A stretch of 64,000 bases of DNA from Cyanoderma ruficeps. Taxonomy: Eukaryota; Chordata; Aves; Passeriformes; Timaliidae. Location of the stretch: the NCBI GenBank assembly GCA_008694505.1, contig VZDJ01007755.1, forward strand, positions 1,999,409-2,063,408. The letters run 5' to 3'. Each line of letters opens with the position of its first letter. Position 1 is the first letter of the stretch. The position numbers were made by a program, and so were the translations under genes. The notes below the pieces were generated by a model. The model saw only the letters and a list, made by a program, of their open reading frames with translations, searched no databases and was not told the DNA's origin. This document shows, one piece after another, positions 39,501-53,625 of the stretch.

Positions 39501-41100
39501 ATAAGAGCATGGTCCTCCTTGGAGCTGTATTGCCAGCATTCTCACATGCCTGTGCAACAATTCTGCTCATGCTGCAGTAGGCACTGACATTTTATTCTGC
39601 AGTATCCAACACAAAAATAAGAGCACCTCTGGGGAATTAGATGTGCTCTGGCAGAGACCTTCTTAAATATTTTTGGTATGTGTATAGTTCTTGAATAGTC
39701 TCCTACTTGCTCAAAATTACTGAATACATAGGAGATATGAATCATTGAATTTTGTTTTTTACCAGTAAGATTTCTAGGTGAAAAAGGACAGAATTTGGAC
39801 ATACACTTAGCCCCACACCTCACTTTGAAAAAAGGCTTCATGCCAGAGTGGACAGTCAAACAAGGATCATGAATTTCTGAAGAAACTGCTCTGTACAAAG
39901 TAGTTTATGGCCTGCATATGTCTTTTCTATAAGTCAAGGACAAAGTATGTTGGAGAGATGAGGTTTTCCATTTTGCTTCCAGAGATCTTTACAGAATCAC
40001 ATGTGTTCCTCTCCATTACATATCCCACTACAAGTGAGCAAGTGGACCTGCAACTTTTACCTTTCTTGAGTCTTTCTCATAATCTGTAAAGTAGAATTTT
40101 TATAGCCTATAGATCACATTCTCACCTCAGGTATGTTACAGCAATTAAATCGGCTTCCCTGCAGTATAAAAATCCATTATCCCATTGTTGTGAGTCAAGG
40201 TGAGTTTTGGCTACTGGATTTAGTGGGAATTAAACTGTTTTGTATCTTAAAATTATATCGAACTAGAAAGACAATGTTAAAGTAATACAAGTACAATGAA
40301 GATTTTTAAAAAAATTTAAAATACATATAAACATAAATTTAAAGTACATATAAACACCCCATATTTGTCAAGACAAAATACAGCCTAATGGATTAATTTA
40401 ACTTCAGAAGAATGTGGACTCCATCTCTGTGAGTATTTAGTACATGGCCCCATGTGTGACACTTTACTTAACTCTCACCCTTTAATTTACAGGACTGGAG
40501 AAGAAACATGTGGAGGAAAAAAACCCTTAAAACTGTTAAAAAGTTAAACCCCATGTGATTTGCATCCTTCAGGACAAACATTAAATATTCTAGTGATTTA
40601 AATGGCATTGCTTGTATACCTACATAATTGCTCGTGGGAACATAATTTCAATTTCTTTAAAGGTAGAGATAGGTATTTTAATTTCTGAAACTGGCATAGT
40701 AGCACACCAAGAAAGCTGGGAAAAGAAAAGAGTGGAAGACAAAGAAGTGGAATGGAAGAACTTGAAGCAATGAAAACTTTTTTTTTTTTTTTCTGCTTTA
40801 AGGAAAAAGAAAGGGAGGAGGAGAAGGCCTGGACTGCAGCATTCATATTTACAACTATAGGTAAAAAAAACTCCAGCAGCTATGCTTGCTTCAATGTTTG
40901 GACCAGGTTGCCAGGCTGAGCAGGGCTTCCATCTATGCTGTACTCGGATGCCCGTGCTACACACCTTTTGCAGGGTCTAAGTTCATGTCTCTGGGATGAG
41001 AAAGCGAAGAGGTGTCTACCACTGTTCTACAGTAACTTTGTACCTGAAGCATAAGACAGATGGAATCTGACCCATGCTTTGTTCTTCATGGGTAATGAGG
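36571..41100. other. AT-rich non-coding DNA between CpG clusters
   Basis: No exon recognised. The segment is AT-rich with many TAAT/ATTA words and a short tandem duplication at 40,315-40,357. A T tract at about 40,780-40,792 and short chance frames complete it. It may be intergenic, or intronic if a promoter in 29.6-36.6 kb feeds the gene downstream. Confidence 0.5.
40315..40357. repeat. 23-bp imperfect tandem duplication
   Basis: TTTAAAATACATATAAACAT (from 40,315) is followed at 40,338 by TTTAAAGTACATATAAACAC. The period is 23 bp with few differences. Local slippage duplication in AT-rich DNA. Confidence 0.8.
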
Positions 41101-41559
41101 AGGGGTGGATGTGTACAAGCTCGGATTTTAGGGATGATCCGAAGTCCGCGGGATCAGGTGCCATATGCCTAGCACAGCTTCTCCCTGCGCAGCATTCCCA
41201 TGCAGACCTTGACGCCTCGACTCATTCTGTGCCTTCAGCGATGGCTTTACCCATCGATGGTGAGGAGCGGTGTAAGACAAGCCCCTGGGCCCGGGGGATG
41301 CTGCCGACACCTTTCCGACTGCCCACCCTGCGGCCCCGGCGCTGCCAAGGCAGCGACGGAGGAGCCGCCAGCTGGGCTCGGGGTGTGTAACCTGCAGCCG
41401 TCCCTTACCTCCTGGCAGCGCTGCGGGGAGCCGGCATCCCTCAGGGCCCATCCTTCCCTCTCTAATAACATCTTAATTCTCAGAAATAAAAGAAAATTAA
41501 AGGAAAAGAAAACATAATAATTTTAAAAGCGTGTGTTGGTGGGGCGGGAATGGGGGCGG

Positions 41560-41828
41560 TCAGCGGCGCTCTCGTGTGTGACGGCGGGCCGAGAACACCG
41601 GCAGCGGGCGGCTCGGCCGGGCAGGCGCGGTGCTGCCGCCGGGCGAGGCGGCGGCGGCGGCAGCGGCGGGAGGAGGCGGAGGAGGCGGTCGAGCCGCTCC
41701 AGGGAAGTTTCCTCGCCGCCGCCTCCCCGAAACCCCTCCCCGCCAAGCGCAGCTCCTCGAAACTTACCGCCGGGCGCCGCTCCTGGGGAGCCGCCGGGCC
41801 CGCGCCGCCGCCCCGGAGGCCCCGCGGA
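41560..41828 (+). other. Putative non-coding exon 1
   Basis: Likely 5' untranslated first exon. Its 3' end is proposed at 41,828, where GCGGA is followed by GTAAGTGCGCG, a near-consensus donor apart from A at the last exon base. The left limit is arbitrary, just after the GC boxes. Alternative donors in the island, notably CACAG/GTATAT with GT at 42,466-42,467, mean the exon could be longer or alternatively spliced. The exon reads open in several frames because of GC content, but the downstream exon has an in-frame stop before its ATG, which argues that translation does not begin here. Confidence 0.4.
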
Positions 41829-41840
41829 GTAAGTGCGCGC

Positions 41841-41868
41841 CGAGCCGAGCCGAGCCGAGCCGAGCCGN
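41841..41868. repeat. (CGAGC)n pentamer repeat ending in an N
   Basis: Five copies of CGAGC (plus part of a sixth) just after the proposed exon 1 donor, ending at an unresolved base at 41,868. The copy number is likely misassembled in this GC-rich context. Confidence 0.92.
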
Positions 41869-42731
41869 CCGGACACGTGAGGCCAGGCGGGAGGCGCCGG
41901 CTCAGCCTCGGGGGTTGCGCGGGCGCGCAGCGCTGCGGGGCTGACGGCGGGAGGGAGGGGCGAGGCCGCGGAGCCCCGGCGTGGGAGGGGAAGGGGCGGC
42001 GGAGCGCGGCTCTCCCGGCGCCGCGGGAGTCCCGGTGCCGGCCGGGGCCGCTGGGCGCTGCGGCGCGTCCGCAGCGCCGAACGCGTGTTTTGTGTCAGAG
42101 GGTGACAGCCCGCGGACGCTTCGCCGCGGTATGAGCGTGTCCGCCTTCGCCCTGCTCCCTGGGGCTGCCGGCTGTGGTGAGCACGGCAAGTGTCAAGGGA
42201 GCAAGGAGCGCGCAGCTCCTCCTCCGACCGACGGGGAAAAGCGACCGATGCCGCGGCACCGACGGCGACCCGCCGACCGCACCGGTGTCCCGGACACGGC
42301 CCCGCCGGGGCGGCCGCCTCCGCGCCGGGAGTCCGCTGGGTGCCTGCCTCCAGCGGGCCGGGGCACAGGAATCATCTCCTGTGCTCTCCCTCCCCGCTCC
42401 GCGCATCCCAGCACCTGGGCAGGAGAGTGCTGAGCATGGGCAGCAGGCAGGGGTGGCACCCACAGGTATATCCTTCCTCAGCTCGCTTTCTGGGGTTCTT
42501 GTTTCTCCCGCCATCACCTAAGACTTTCAAATAGATGGATGGATATGTCTACTTATGAAATGGTTTTGGTCTCTGTTGTTCATCCTGGAGATAAAGCTTA
42601 TTTTTTGCAGGGACTACTCTGTTCTTTAAAACTATACTTAAATTGGTAGTTTTTCTATCACAAGGTCAAAGGTTGAAGTTTTCAGTTATGAAAATATAAC
42701 AGTAGGTTTCCCCTCTTGCTCCCCTCCTTCT

Positions 42732-42755
42732 CCCCCCCCCCCCCNCCCCCCCCCC
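42732..42755. repeat. Poly-C tract with ambiguous base
   Basis: A run of C interrupted by N at 42,745. Purely homopolymeric, so its length is unreliable. Confidence 0.95.
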
Positions 42756-43595
42756 TTTAGGGCCATAGGGTTGTTTAAATTACAAAGGGTAGTTCCCATT
42801 GACTTTTAATAGCAAAACACTTTTATTGTTGCGTATGATCCAGCAAAAAGCAGTGCGAGCAGCAGCACCAAACAGTTGCTATTTTTGAAGACTCACACTT
42901 TCCATAATACTTTAAAATAAAAATATGGTTATAAGAAGAGAAAATGGTCATCCAGTGCTGTCAGAAATTCTTTAAAAAGAGTGGTGTGTGGAAAGTCCCG
43001 ATGAAACAATTTCCAGATTAGAGCTGTTCATTCTCTGCCAAAAGCTGTGTAAGCATGAACTATAATGAGGGTAGTTGTAGGATCATGGAGTAGTCACAGA
43101 GCAGGTAGTCCAGCTGCAGCAGAAAGTAAGAGACAGAAGGGCAATATGTATGGAAATGTCCCTAATTGAGGAGTGCAACTCATGGAGGTAGCTGGCACAT
43201 TTTCTGAAGGCTAGGCTAGATACATTCCTTCCAAACCTTTGTTCTAGCTTGTACACAACTTGTTCTACTGCAGATTTAAGTGTGATTGAAAACACAAGTA
43301 TGCGTATTCTTCAACAGCCTTTTAAAATGTATGGATTACTCTTTCTGAATGGTTCACCAGTTCTCAAAATTTTAGAAATTATAATCGCTTCAATGAAAAT
43401 ATTTATAACCCATCTAAGTGGAAACTAAGTCCCTGGTTCCTTATGTGATCATCACCAATGGTTACCAATAGCAGCAATAACTGATGTTATTCATTCCAAG
43501 CTTGATGTTTCATTCCTAATTTTCATTAGCTACATCTTCCCATGTGAACTGAATCACAAACAGGATAGGAAGAGAAAGGTGGTAGCAAGTCACTC

Positions 43596-43630
43596 TTTTT
43601 TTTTTTTTTTTTTTTTTTTTNNNNTTTTTT
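43596..43630. repeat. Poly-T tract with four N
   Basis: T run from 43,596, N at 43,621-43,624, then six more T. This is an unresolved homopolymer and could be a reverse-oriented poly-A tail, but no retroposon body is recognisable to its right. Confidence 0.9.
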
Positions 43631-46600
43631 GTAGCTCTGTCCTCCTTGTGCTGCAAAACTTGTTACTATGGGCAAGGTGAGGGATGGACTGTACCAGGAA
43701 AATAGTAAAATCTTCAAAGGTCATTTGAACAGTTCCTCCCAGTCAGATAGAAACTGGGGCCCTCTTGCATCCTGTGCATTTTGAGAATTTTGCGTTATTT
43801 TCTCTGTTTCTCTCATTCAATTGCTTATCTGTGGAATCCAAATATGTTATTGCTCAAAATAACCTTTCCTTCTAGATTTAGTGAGAGAGAGAGTGATACA
43901 AAATTAGGAGTTTAAATTAAGAGGCTTGAGGTTTTTTTCCTTTCTCTCATTTTTGCTCTCTTTCTTTGACTGTTTAATCTGATATAGCAAACATCATAAG
44001 ATAATGATTTCTCAAATGTCTGGACACTTTTAGTACCTTTTTTTTTTCCTTTGTGACACAGAATATCTTCTTACTCTGTCTGATAATGCTAATCCTACTG
44101 CATGGACCTGGGAAGTAAAATATGAATTTACCACTGAGGTCTGTGATATGGGTCAAACCAGCATGAAAAGGCTCTAATGGTTGGACCAAGAAACATTTGC
44201 CTGGATTTGATGGTGTGACAGTGAGCTGTGGCTGACTGGCAGTGACACCCAGAGGGGCAGATCTTGGGGGAGCCTGGGGGCAGCTGCTGTCCATAATCAA
44301 ATCCCTGGCAGGGGGTGGGGACGTGGGCAGAGCAGGCAGCCAATTCCCCAGTCTGCCCAGGGCCCCCAGTGTGCCAGGCTGCCTGGAAAAATCACGGGGC
44401 TGAACTCCCACCCTTTGAGGTGGGTCTGCATTTTTGCAGCTCCCCTTGTAATGAAGTGAGCTAGGAGAAAGCTCTTTTTATTTATAAGAACGGAAATTGT
44501 GTGTAAAGTCCTTAAAATCAAGGAGGCCACAGCTGGGTATTTCATATGCTTCTAAAAGCTTTTCCAACTCAAAGTTGTTTCTCTGTCCTTCCCATGCTGT
44601 TTCCACAGCGAGTCACATCTACTGCTACTTCAGGCAATTGGCCTAATTCCTGAAATTTTTGAATTTTAATTACTCAGCTCAATAGTTTAAGCTCTTTGTC
44701 ATCTGAATATTACAAGGGGTAGCATGGTGTTGTGTGAATAAAATTTTCTTTCTTATGTTTTAGGTTATATTGGTCTCAAAAGAAAGTGAAATATGATGTT
44801 CAAAATGACAGTCTAGTTCATTCTTCACTTTTTCCTTTATTATGAAATATTATTTGTAAAAACTTAACTATAACATTATTTGATAAGTGAAACTATTTTT
44901 ATAATAGTTGTAAAAAACATGTTCTATAGATAATAACCATTGTCTGTTGTATGCTTCCCAATTAATATATTGCTACAGTCAGTAGTATTTAACAATAATT
45001 AAAGTTTCATCTTGAGCTATGATGGTGAAAAAGATTGCAAGACTATTAGGATAAGCAAACACTTAAGAAGTGCGGCTGTTGCTAGAGGACAGACTGACTT
45101 AATGACTTAATTTCTGCTGTGTTTTACTCTTGAGTGTTTCGGTTTTTTCATAAATGTATAAACAGTTCATTCTCATTGGTAGATACAGTTTGGAGACCTG
45201 GAGAACTGAAACTAAATATTGTTGTTTGACTGGGTGCATTTTTTGCTGACAAAAAACACATAATGCATCTTTGTGTAGTTGTATAAGTAAAACCTATTTA
45301 TCAAGGTTCCAAATCTATAAGTTTTCAGTTTTTATTATGTTAAAAATGATGAGTTACTGAATTTATTTTCATGAAAACATAGTCTGGAAGAAATCAGAGG
45401 AAAAGGATGTCATCTGTCAAGCAAAAGATATGACAAAGTTGAACAGAACAGCCTTAAAAAAAGCAGTTTAGCATTGTTTTCTAGGGAACTGGGAATCCTA
45501 TAAATAATCCTACAAAATTTTTCTTCTCCTCCTCTGTAATATTCCAATGCTAATTTCCAAATTTAGCAACAATTTATTGGTGGGGTTTAATTTTGTAAGG
45601 GGTGACTGCTGGCTAGAAAAGAGACGTCCCAACCAGTGCCTCCTTGCTTGACCCACTGACAGCAGGAATGGCCCCGCAGGGAGCTGGGCAGTGCCTTCCC
45701 TGGGATTACTCCTAAGGGGCAAGAGCTTGAGGATGTAGAACAGAAATGTGAAGGAAAGTTGGCATCCTGATTAGGTAAAAGCAGTATCGCTTCTGCTTTA
45801 AAATTGGTTTTCAGTTAGTGAATTGTGCATATTTGTGGTCACCATCGGCCAGGCTTCCAAGGGTATTTAGGTGGCTAAAGGTGCAGCTGGGCCTTTACTG
45901 TAATTCACAAGGTTACGTGCAGTATAAACAAACAAACAAGTGTAAATGGCTGTAGATGCTTAGGCTGATGTGATGTCTTTAAATATCCCATTGAATCTCA
46001 CACTGACAGATTTGACAGTTCAGTGGTACAGCCTTCTGATTTTCTCAGTGTTAGGACCATTCATGCTCTTTCATGTGGACTTAGCAGAGGTTGAAAGAGA
46101 TTCCATTCTCATAAATGAGTCCAAATGAAGAAAATAGACTACTTGCGCTTTCACTACTAGGTTCAAGACTACTTGCACCTACTAGTGAATCTCACCCCAA
46201 TTTCAAGTAGATACCTCTACTACATGAAGAGAAGCAGAAGTATTTGTGGGTATTGATCTGTTGTAAAATTTGAAAATAAGATGCTTCTTGTGGTGTGTGG
46301 TTGTTGTGACTTACCAGTGAAAATTTTGGTTGACCTCAAGAGACAGGGAGGTTTTCTTACTGTAAGGGAGAGAGCAGCATCCTTAGCCTTACTGATGGTG
46401 GTGTGAGGAAGGTCACTGCTATGCACATTGGGTTGGTGGTTGATCCATTGTGCAAGTGTCACTCACAGGGAGACACCAGAGACATGGCTTTGTGCCACAC
46501 AAGGGTAACTACACTGCTCCCAAGGGCACGGTGAGTCCAGAGGCAGCTGGGCGCTTCCCACAGAGTCCTGGAGCCCAGCTGGCCCTGACCCAGCACTTGG

Positions 46601-49600
46601 GTCCCCCTCACCAGGGCATGCCAAGGCTTTGGCCTCTGAGTTTCCTGGTTGAACGTTAGCTTTCCATAGCCAGGATGACTTCCTTTGCAACCATGCTTTC
46701 TGCAGCCCATCTGTTTTGGGTGGATTTTTCTGCTCGCTGGGATGCTGTGGCTTCCACTACTGAATATATTGCTGGTACGGTTTCTTACTTGAATATTTTT
46801 ACTAGCTTGGGGGAAGCCTAGGTTTTAATGAAGGTTGTTACAATTTCAGACTGAAATTTATCTGATTTATTTAAAAAATAAACAAAGCTTTAAAAAATTA
46901 TAAAACTAAGACATTTCACCTAGAGGAAAATTACTTTAATTGCTCTGTGTAAACCTTAAAACCTCTACATGTGACCTGTATTAATTATGACTAGCAAACT
47001 TTTACCTGTTTATACTGAATTGTGCAGAAGTAGTACAGTTGCTTGTTAGACCACAAACTTTTATAGACTGCATATATTTTACAAACTACTTTAAAAGCAC
47101 ATGTAAAATAATAAGTAATGCCCTGCCTTTAATCTAAATTTATAATAGGTATAGAAAGGATTCTTAAAGTGCATATATAATTACTACTCTTTAGAAGCAT
47201 TGTACAGAACCACACGGGTTGAAAGAAAGCTTTGTTTGTGAAGTATCTTACACTTCTTTCCTGAGCTAGGTAAGTGTTCCAGTTGCATGTTATGATTCGT
47301 GGCTCAACATTTTTCTTGTACGTATTCCACATTCTTTATTAACCATGACACTTAATCTAATAGTGTTAATCTGTGGATTCCCCCCCACCTTTTGTAATGT
47401 GTTTGACACGTAGAAGGCAGAAAACAGATTTATTGCTCAAAGACATGATGACGGAGGAATTGGCTGTTGCATTTTGGTTTTGTTCTTTGTTAATGATACA
47501 TAAATAAAACCCGGGAAATTTAAAGTTTTTGATAATAAAGATCCTATGGAATGCTAAGAGGAAATTTTTTTAATACTTATTCGAAGAAAGGTTCACCTTG
47601 TAAAATGTTATTTTATTAATTTTTAAGAGCAGAATTTTTATGTTTTCACCTTAAGAATATTCTTTATTTCCTGTCTTGAACTGTTAGTGTGTTTTTCTGC
47701 TGAACGGTTTCACCCTACATTTCAGGTACAAATAAAGATGATCCCGCTGGGTAGTTTAAATTTAGTATTAATTTTGTAAGTAATTTAGAAAAGAAATTCT
47801 GGCAAGCAAGTAGTCAGTATAATTTTGACATTGTTCTACAGCTTGACTTTTGTGTGCATTGAGTATTCAATGAAAAATATGATCTTTTGCTATGTTTGGA
47901 GAGCTCTGCTTTTAGAATAACATTATTGCTTTAAATTTTTGTCTGTATATATCTCTCATTTTAGCCTTTTGTGGAGCTTCCTGACTGAGGCACCCTGTTG
48001 AGTGTTTGTGCGAGGGAGATGGAGCTTAGGAATCTGCCCATTGCAGGCACCAGGTTTCATACCTGAAGCACATACCAGGTCCTAATTCCTGTTAAAAATC
48101 ATTCCTGACCATTGGGTACGGGAAGCAACTCAAAGACTTAATCAAGACAGTTTTTGAAACAGTTATATTTCAGGTTTAGATCTTGTAAAAGCATTGTCAA
48201 ATTATTTACTTCATTTTTTCCAGTTCTTCAGTCTTATATAATTGCCTTTCTAACTTTTGAACACTACATTGTCAGGCTTCTTTCTCCACCTCAGGAGAGT
48301 TTTCTTTGTATTTTGACTATCTCTTCCAACACTGGGAGACTGGAGAGCTCTTCTGAGCTTGCTGAAATTAGCAAACAGGAGGTTCCCATAAAAACATGCC
48401 TACATCTTTTGCCTTTGTTTCTTCAGGTAGGACTTTTCTGTTATTCTCACTCCACTTCTACAAAAGTCCCAATAAGTGTGCTAATCAGGCAGAATCATTT
48501 TTCTAGGTTGCTTCCACTTGAGGTGAATAACAAGGACAGCCAGGTGAAGAACTGCTCAAGGACCTTATGAGACAAGTCACTTGACAATAAAATGACAACT
48601 GAAATTCTGCAGAGATCAATGTGAACTGTTAATCCTCAGGTAAAATAGTTGTAGCTGTACATGGAAAGTAATCGGCACCAGGCTGACCCTCACCTTTCAG
48701 AAATGGGGTCTTGGCATCTAAGATAATTCCAAGAAAATTTGTTCAACTCTCAGTAATTCCCCCCAAAGTGAATGTTCAAAACTGCTAGGGAAAAAAAAAA
48801 TATTACATGGGCTTCAGGAGGAGAATAGACAAGTACTTGAGAGAGCTGTACTGAAGATTGCTGGACAGATGAACTCCATCTGTCTCAGGAAACTCTGAAC
48901 TGAAATAGCAAGAAAATGGGAAAATGACGTGAAAATGGTATATGCTTGTTCTGTTCTTGCTTTTTTGTGTCCATTTATGGTGGTTGCTGGACACAGCACC
49001 AGGAAGATTGTTGGTCTCAACCAGTGTTGCGGCCCTTGTGTTCTCAACACCTTTTTCGTGTTAGATTTAGTGGTATATGGGAGGAATGGGGCACAAACTC
49101 TATTGTGAGTAGCTCCTTCAAGACATACTTAGGCTTACAGTGTGATAGCAATCTTATAAATGTAATTAGGATTCAGAAAATAGCACAAATGTATTTCCCA
49201 GACTGTTACTGATATAATTTGCTTCTGGTGTATTTTTTGTGTTTGTAGTGCTTCATTTCTACCTTATTTCTTGCTTCCTTTTGCTCTTGCGTGTCCTTGG
49301 TTATTCTGGTACAACACGCAGTGAGATTCCTGTGTAGGCAGATGAGACCTCATGGTTCCTTGCCAGAAATTTAACTTCGTAGTGAACTTAAAAATGTTAG
49401 AGAAATACTGTTATTTTAATCTTTAAAATAAAGTTAAAAGTGATTACCTAGATAAGCAAAACAAACAAACAAACAAAAAGTCTTGATACTTGATTCATAC
49501 TATTTACTTACAAAAGAATGAGATTACTTTGGTGCGAGACCTAGACTTGCTGGTGAGTGTAAGTGCTATGGTTTTAAACGTGCCTGTCCAGTACATCAAA

Positions 49601-52600
49601 GTGCTTGTTCTATTTTATATAAAGGGAAGCTTACCAATAAAACTAAAAACTTTTAGCCCCTTCTCCCACAGGTTTACTTCAGTCACAAGTCCTGACACTC
49701 TGTGCATTTCTGCTTGATGGTAATTGGAAAAAAAAAGATCTGTTGACACGAACATGGATCTTTATTGGGGTGCAGAAATAGTGACCTAGCCCCTGTGGTG
49801 TTGTAGGGTGTGTTACCTACATGCTGCATGCCCACAGAGCGATCTGGAGGTTTGCACACCCCCAGAGTCTGTGTCTGGTCAGTGTCAGCACTGCAGTTGG
49901 TGGGGGATACCTTCCAGCAGATGTGCATGGTAGGTCCCACACATCTGGGCACCTCTCTGTTTTGCTGGAGTCCCTGAGGCTCACTGGAGGGCAGGATGCT
50001 GTATTGTATCCGCAGGCGTTCCAGGCTGAATCAGAGGTGGTCTTCAGTCGCAGCCCTGGAGTTAATTGTTTATAAAGCTGCTGAAAGGTCCCTACTAAGC
50101 TTCATTTTTTAAAAATACCTTTCCCTCTTCCTTTCTGTTTCCTTCCTCTTTTTTTTTTTCTTTTTCTTTTTGGTTTTCAGCTGTTACACTTGGCAAGTTT
50201 CTTTCCCAGCATTTGGAAATAATTGTTTTCTAAATGCTACCCAGGTTATCTGCCAAATTTAACACCTTAAAAGGAAACAGGGGTGGGGGACGAGGGACCT
50301 ACCTGGGAATGGAGTGAATGTAGTGAGTCTTTAGAAAGTGCTAAAAAGGAAATTTACCAAATATAGCACCTAAAATCAAAACCATCAATTTCCTTCACAT
50401 TAACTGTAAAATACCACATGCTATCATCTACAGGGCAAAAAAAAAGTAATCTCACCCATTCTCATAACCTCTCTTTTTATTTTCTCCAACAAAAGATAAA
50501 GCCTGTGTGGCTTTTTGTGTTCTTTTCCTTCTAACAAATGTGTATAGTTTGGGTAGATACAATCTTTTCAAAGTGTTACTGTAAAAATCCCATCAGTTTC
50601 TGAGAAAGCATAAGAAAATAAGAGCAAAGCAGAAACCACTGATGGCACTAAGAATGACCTTATCTTGGAGACCTTGCAATGGCATAATCAGCCAGGAGGT
50701 TGGAAGACAAGATTGATTTTGCTGGTGGCACAGGAACAGGACAAATGTTAAGTTACTTCTTCTTGGTGATGGAAGGGCTAACACTGTTGTGTTAGTGCTG
50801 TTTCTGATCACTGTGACTTTGGTCAGGGGCTCAGTATAGCTGAAGGTGTGTTACAGCAGCCCTGGGACAGCACCAAGATGTGGATTAGTGGCAGTGGAGG
50901 TCTTGCATAGGAAATGCACAGCTTTTATGAAGAACAGCTCTGCAAGCATAAAGAATCTGATTCCTTGTCCTTAAATGTAGGTGTCTAGGTGCCAGGGGTC
51001 AGCCATGGCCAGTTACTGTTTGGTCACCCTTGTGTTTGGTACTCTCTCTGCCAGTGGTCTCCACTGGTACCTCGAGTCCTATGTGATTATTTCTCGATGG
51101 CTGTGTTTAACATCTGCTTCCCAGGTGATCGGCCATTGGCTTCTGCCAGGTTTTCAGGTGGGTGCTCGGGTGGGGACAGGGGGAACGGCACTTCCATGAC
51201 TAGGAGCTGGCTAAAGCTCCTGCCCCCTCTGCAGCGTGGCTGGGAGGGGCTGGCAGCCGCCCTGTGCCTGGCGGCAAAGGCGCGTGTTGAGATCCATGGG
51301 TTGGGAAAATTGCACGGCGTTGGCTAATGTTTCAGAAAGGAGGGAATAAAAATCCCCCATAAACCACTTTCCATGCTTCTCTGTGGGTTTTTTTATTCCC
51401 TTTTAAACGGTAAGAGCTGTTTGGAAAGAGGGCTGCTGGTCATCGTGCTTGGTACAACAGTCCTACTTTAGCTGGTGGGACTCGATACTGTTGTGTATTT
51501 AATAGTAACAATATTTTACCAAGCAAATGACTTCCAAAAAAGTAGAGAAAAATAAAAGGGGATATGCGTTTTCAGGATTTCCCTTCAATTTAGATCTTGT
51601 CTTTTTCAATAAATTGAGTTTTTGTCCTACTCATATTCGATGGCACATTTTGCATATAACAGCGTCTCTGTAATAATATTCTGTGTAATTTGGATATATT
51701 TTTTGATACATTAACAGCTCAAGGGAATTATTTCGTTTTTGTAAAGCTTTACTAAAAGTTAAAAATAACCTAAGATGACAATTAGAATCAGGATAACTAA
51801 GTTGCTCTTGTTTAAAAGTTGAATTTTTCAAAATTAAAATGACCTGATTATATTGTGGATCAGCTGTTCTGTATTAACATCTAAGCCCTCATGTTACTGT
51901 GGCTTGATTCTGCTGCCAGAGGTCTCTGGTGTTTTCTGAGCAAGACAAGTCTTTGCCCCTAGCAGTGTGGGTGGGTATATATAGGAGCTTTTTGTAAACC
52001 TCTTTTGCAGTGACATGAAGTGCACCGTATGTCAGAGCAGAAATTACAAGAGTAGGCTCTTTTAACACTGGTGCGTTACAGGAATCTTTCCCAGAGAGAG
52101 AAAATACTTGCCACAGCAGCTTCTGCAAGTTAGGTTGCCTAATTATGGCTGAACTATAATATACACTAAAACATACATGCTTTTTCCTTCTGGGCTTCAG
52201 CAGAAAATTACCAGTCTTGGTGAAGTTTTCTTTCCATTAGTAAAGAGAGCACTGCTGATCTGAAAATCCATCAGGTCATCCATACCAGCATTACATCAAT
52301 TGACTTTTGAACATTTTTCCATTAGAAAAGGCTCCATTTTATTCCCTCACTGAAGTGGCAGACTTTCAGTTTGTGTGGTTTTTCCATTTATTGAATTTTG
52401 CAATAAAAGACTTTTTGAAACAGATGTCAGTCATTGCTTAGGAGTGGGGCATTGTTAGAGGACTGTTTTCTTCTCTCTCTTTTTTTTTTTTAAGATAGAA
52501 AAAATTCTTATCCTTCCCCTCCCTAACTTTAATTGTCACTTTTAAAAGCCATAAATAATTTTCTAACCTATAATCTGGTGTCAGAACAAATACAAGCACC

Positions 52601-53028
52601 AAACCCTGATTTCACAGAAATATTGCAGATTGGCCATTGTTCTCAGCAGGAGCAGGACTGGATTTGATCTCTCAATTGTAAACCAGAAAGAAGGGAGTGG
52701 ATTCATTGCAGAAGCATGGTTCATATTAGCATCTTCCTTAGGGTGTGGAGTGGACCTGTTAACACTTTCTTAATGCTTAGATTTTATAGAAGCAGCCAAA
52801 TGTGTGCAGTGAGTAGTGTCCAAAAAACTGGGTTTGAATGGACTTTTTTACTTTCTTGCTAGAATCTTATCCAGGTAGAAATATAAAGAATAAGATTTTG
52901 GGTCCTGATCCTAAATTATATGTGTTTCATAAGCACAGTGGTTTTAGGGCAAACTGAATATCTTCAGAACGTACCTTCAACTGTCACAGAAGAGCAAAGT
53001 GCTGTTTGCATTTCTGCGTGTATATAAC

Positions 53029-53066
53029 GTGTGTGTGTGTGTGTGTGCTGTCTCNGTATACACACT
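53029..53066. repeat. (GT)n microsatellite with ambiguous base
   Basis: About nine GT dinucleotides followed by CTGTCTC, an N at 53,055 and GTATACACAC. Simple repeat in putative intron 1. Confidence 0.9.
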
Positions 53067-53577
53067 TAAAAAAAATCAGATTTTCATTTTTATTCTTTAT
53101 TGACAGCATTTCCCCCATATATTTAAAAAAAACTGTCAGTTTTTCTAATTAGGATTTTAGCTGGGTTTGTTTAAATTACACCAATGAATAATTCTGAATT
53201 TTAAGAAGTTACAGCATTTTATTCTAAAGAAGGAAAGAAACTGTATTTTGGATTGATATCTGTTTGGGAGGGTAAGCCTTTGTTGTTTCATCTCAGAACT
53301 TCACTGTTACTTTAAACATCAAAGAACACCCTTTCCGAAGGTGAGAGAACACAAAGCATTGCATATTTATGATTTATGGGGCCTAGGACTGTGACCTAAT
53401 GTAAACTTGAAGAGATTTAGTGTAAAAATATCCTTAGCTTGAGGGCAACGTTTGAAAACTTTGTGGATTTTCTTTTTTATCCTGGCTCAGTCTACAATCA
53501 TATTGCTTTGTTATTATTTCCTCTTAGCATTAAAGTACGATTGACATTGATAGATATCAGAGGAAGGTTGAACTTCC

Positions 53578-53625
53578 TAAAAGAAAGAAAAAAAAAAAGA
53601 AAAAAGAAAAAAAAGAGGAAGAGAT
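53578..53625. repeat. A/G homopurine tract
   Basis: A purine-only run of A with interspersed G. It generates a lysine/arginine block in a spurious 136-codon frame. It lies about 290 bp upstream of the start-codon exon. Confidence 0.9.

Larger units (their letters stand above)
41110..42460 (+). promoter_or_regulatory. CpG-island promoter (island F), probably of the downstream gene
   Basis: The strongest CpG island in the window, densest at 41,530-42,380. Two GC boxes, GGGGCGGG (41,541-41,548) and GGGGGCGG (41,552-41,559), sit upstream of a donor-like GTAAGT. No TATA box is evident, as usual for island promoters. Plus-strand direction is inferred from the splice donors inside and the well-formed plus-strand exon at 53.9 kb. 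The exact start site cannot be read from sequence. A bidirectional promoter is possible. Confidence 0.7.

Noticed and set aside
41550..42134. 194-codon plus-strand frame in island F
   Set aside because: Ala/Arg/Gly-rich, runs through the CGAGC repeat and an N, and crosses a splice donor. The downstream exon's in-frame stop argues against coding use of this exon.
43596..43630. Poly-T tract as the tail of a minus-strand retroposed gene
   Set aside because: The adjacent sequence to the right shows no intronless gene remnant or LINE 3' end on the minus strand.
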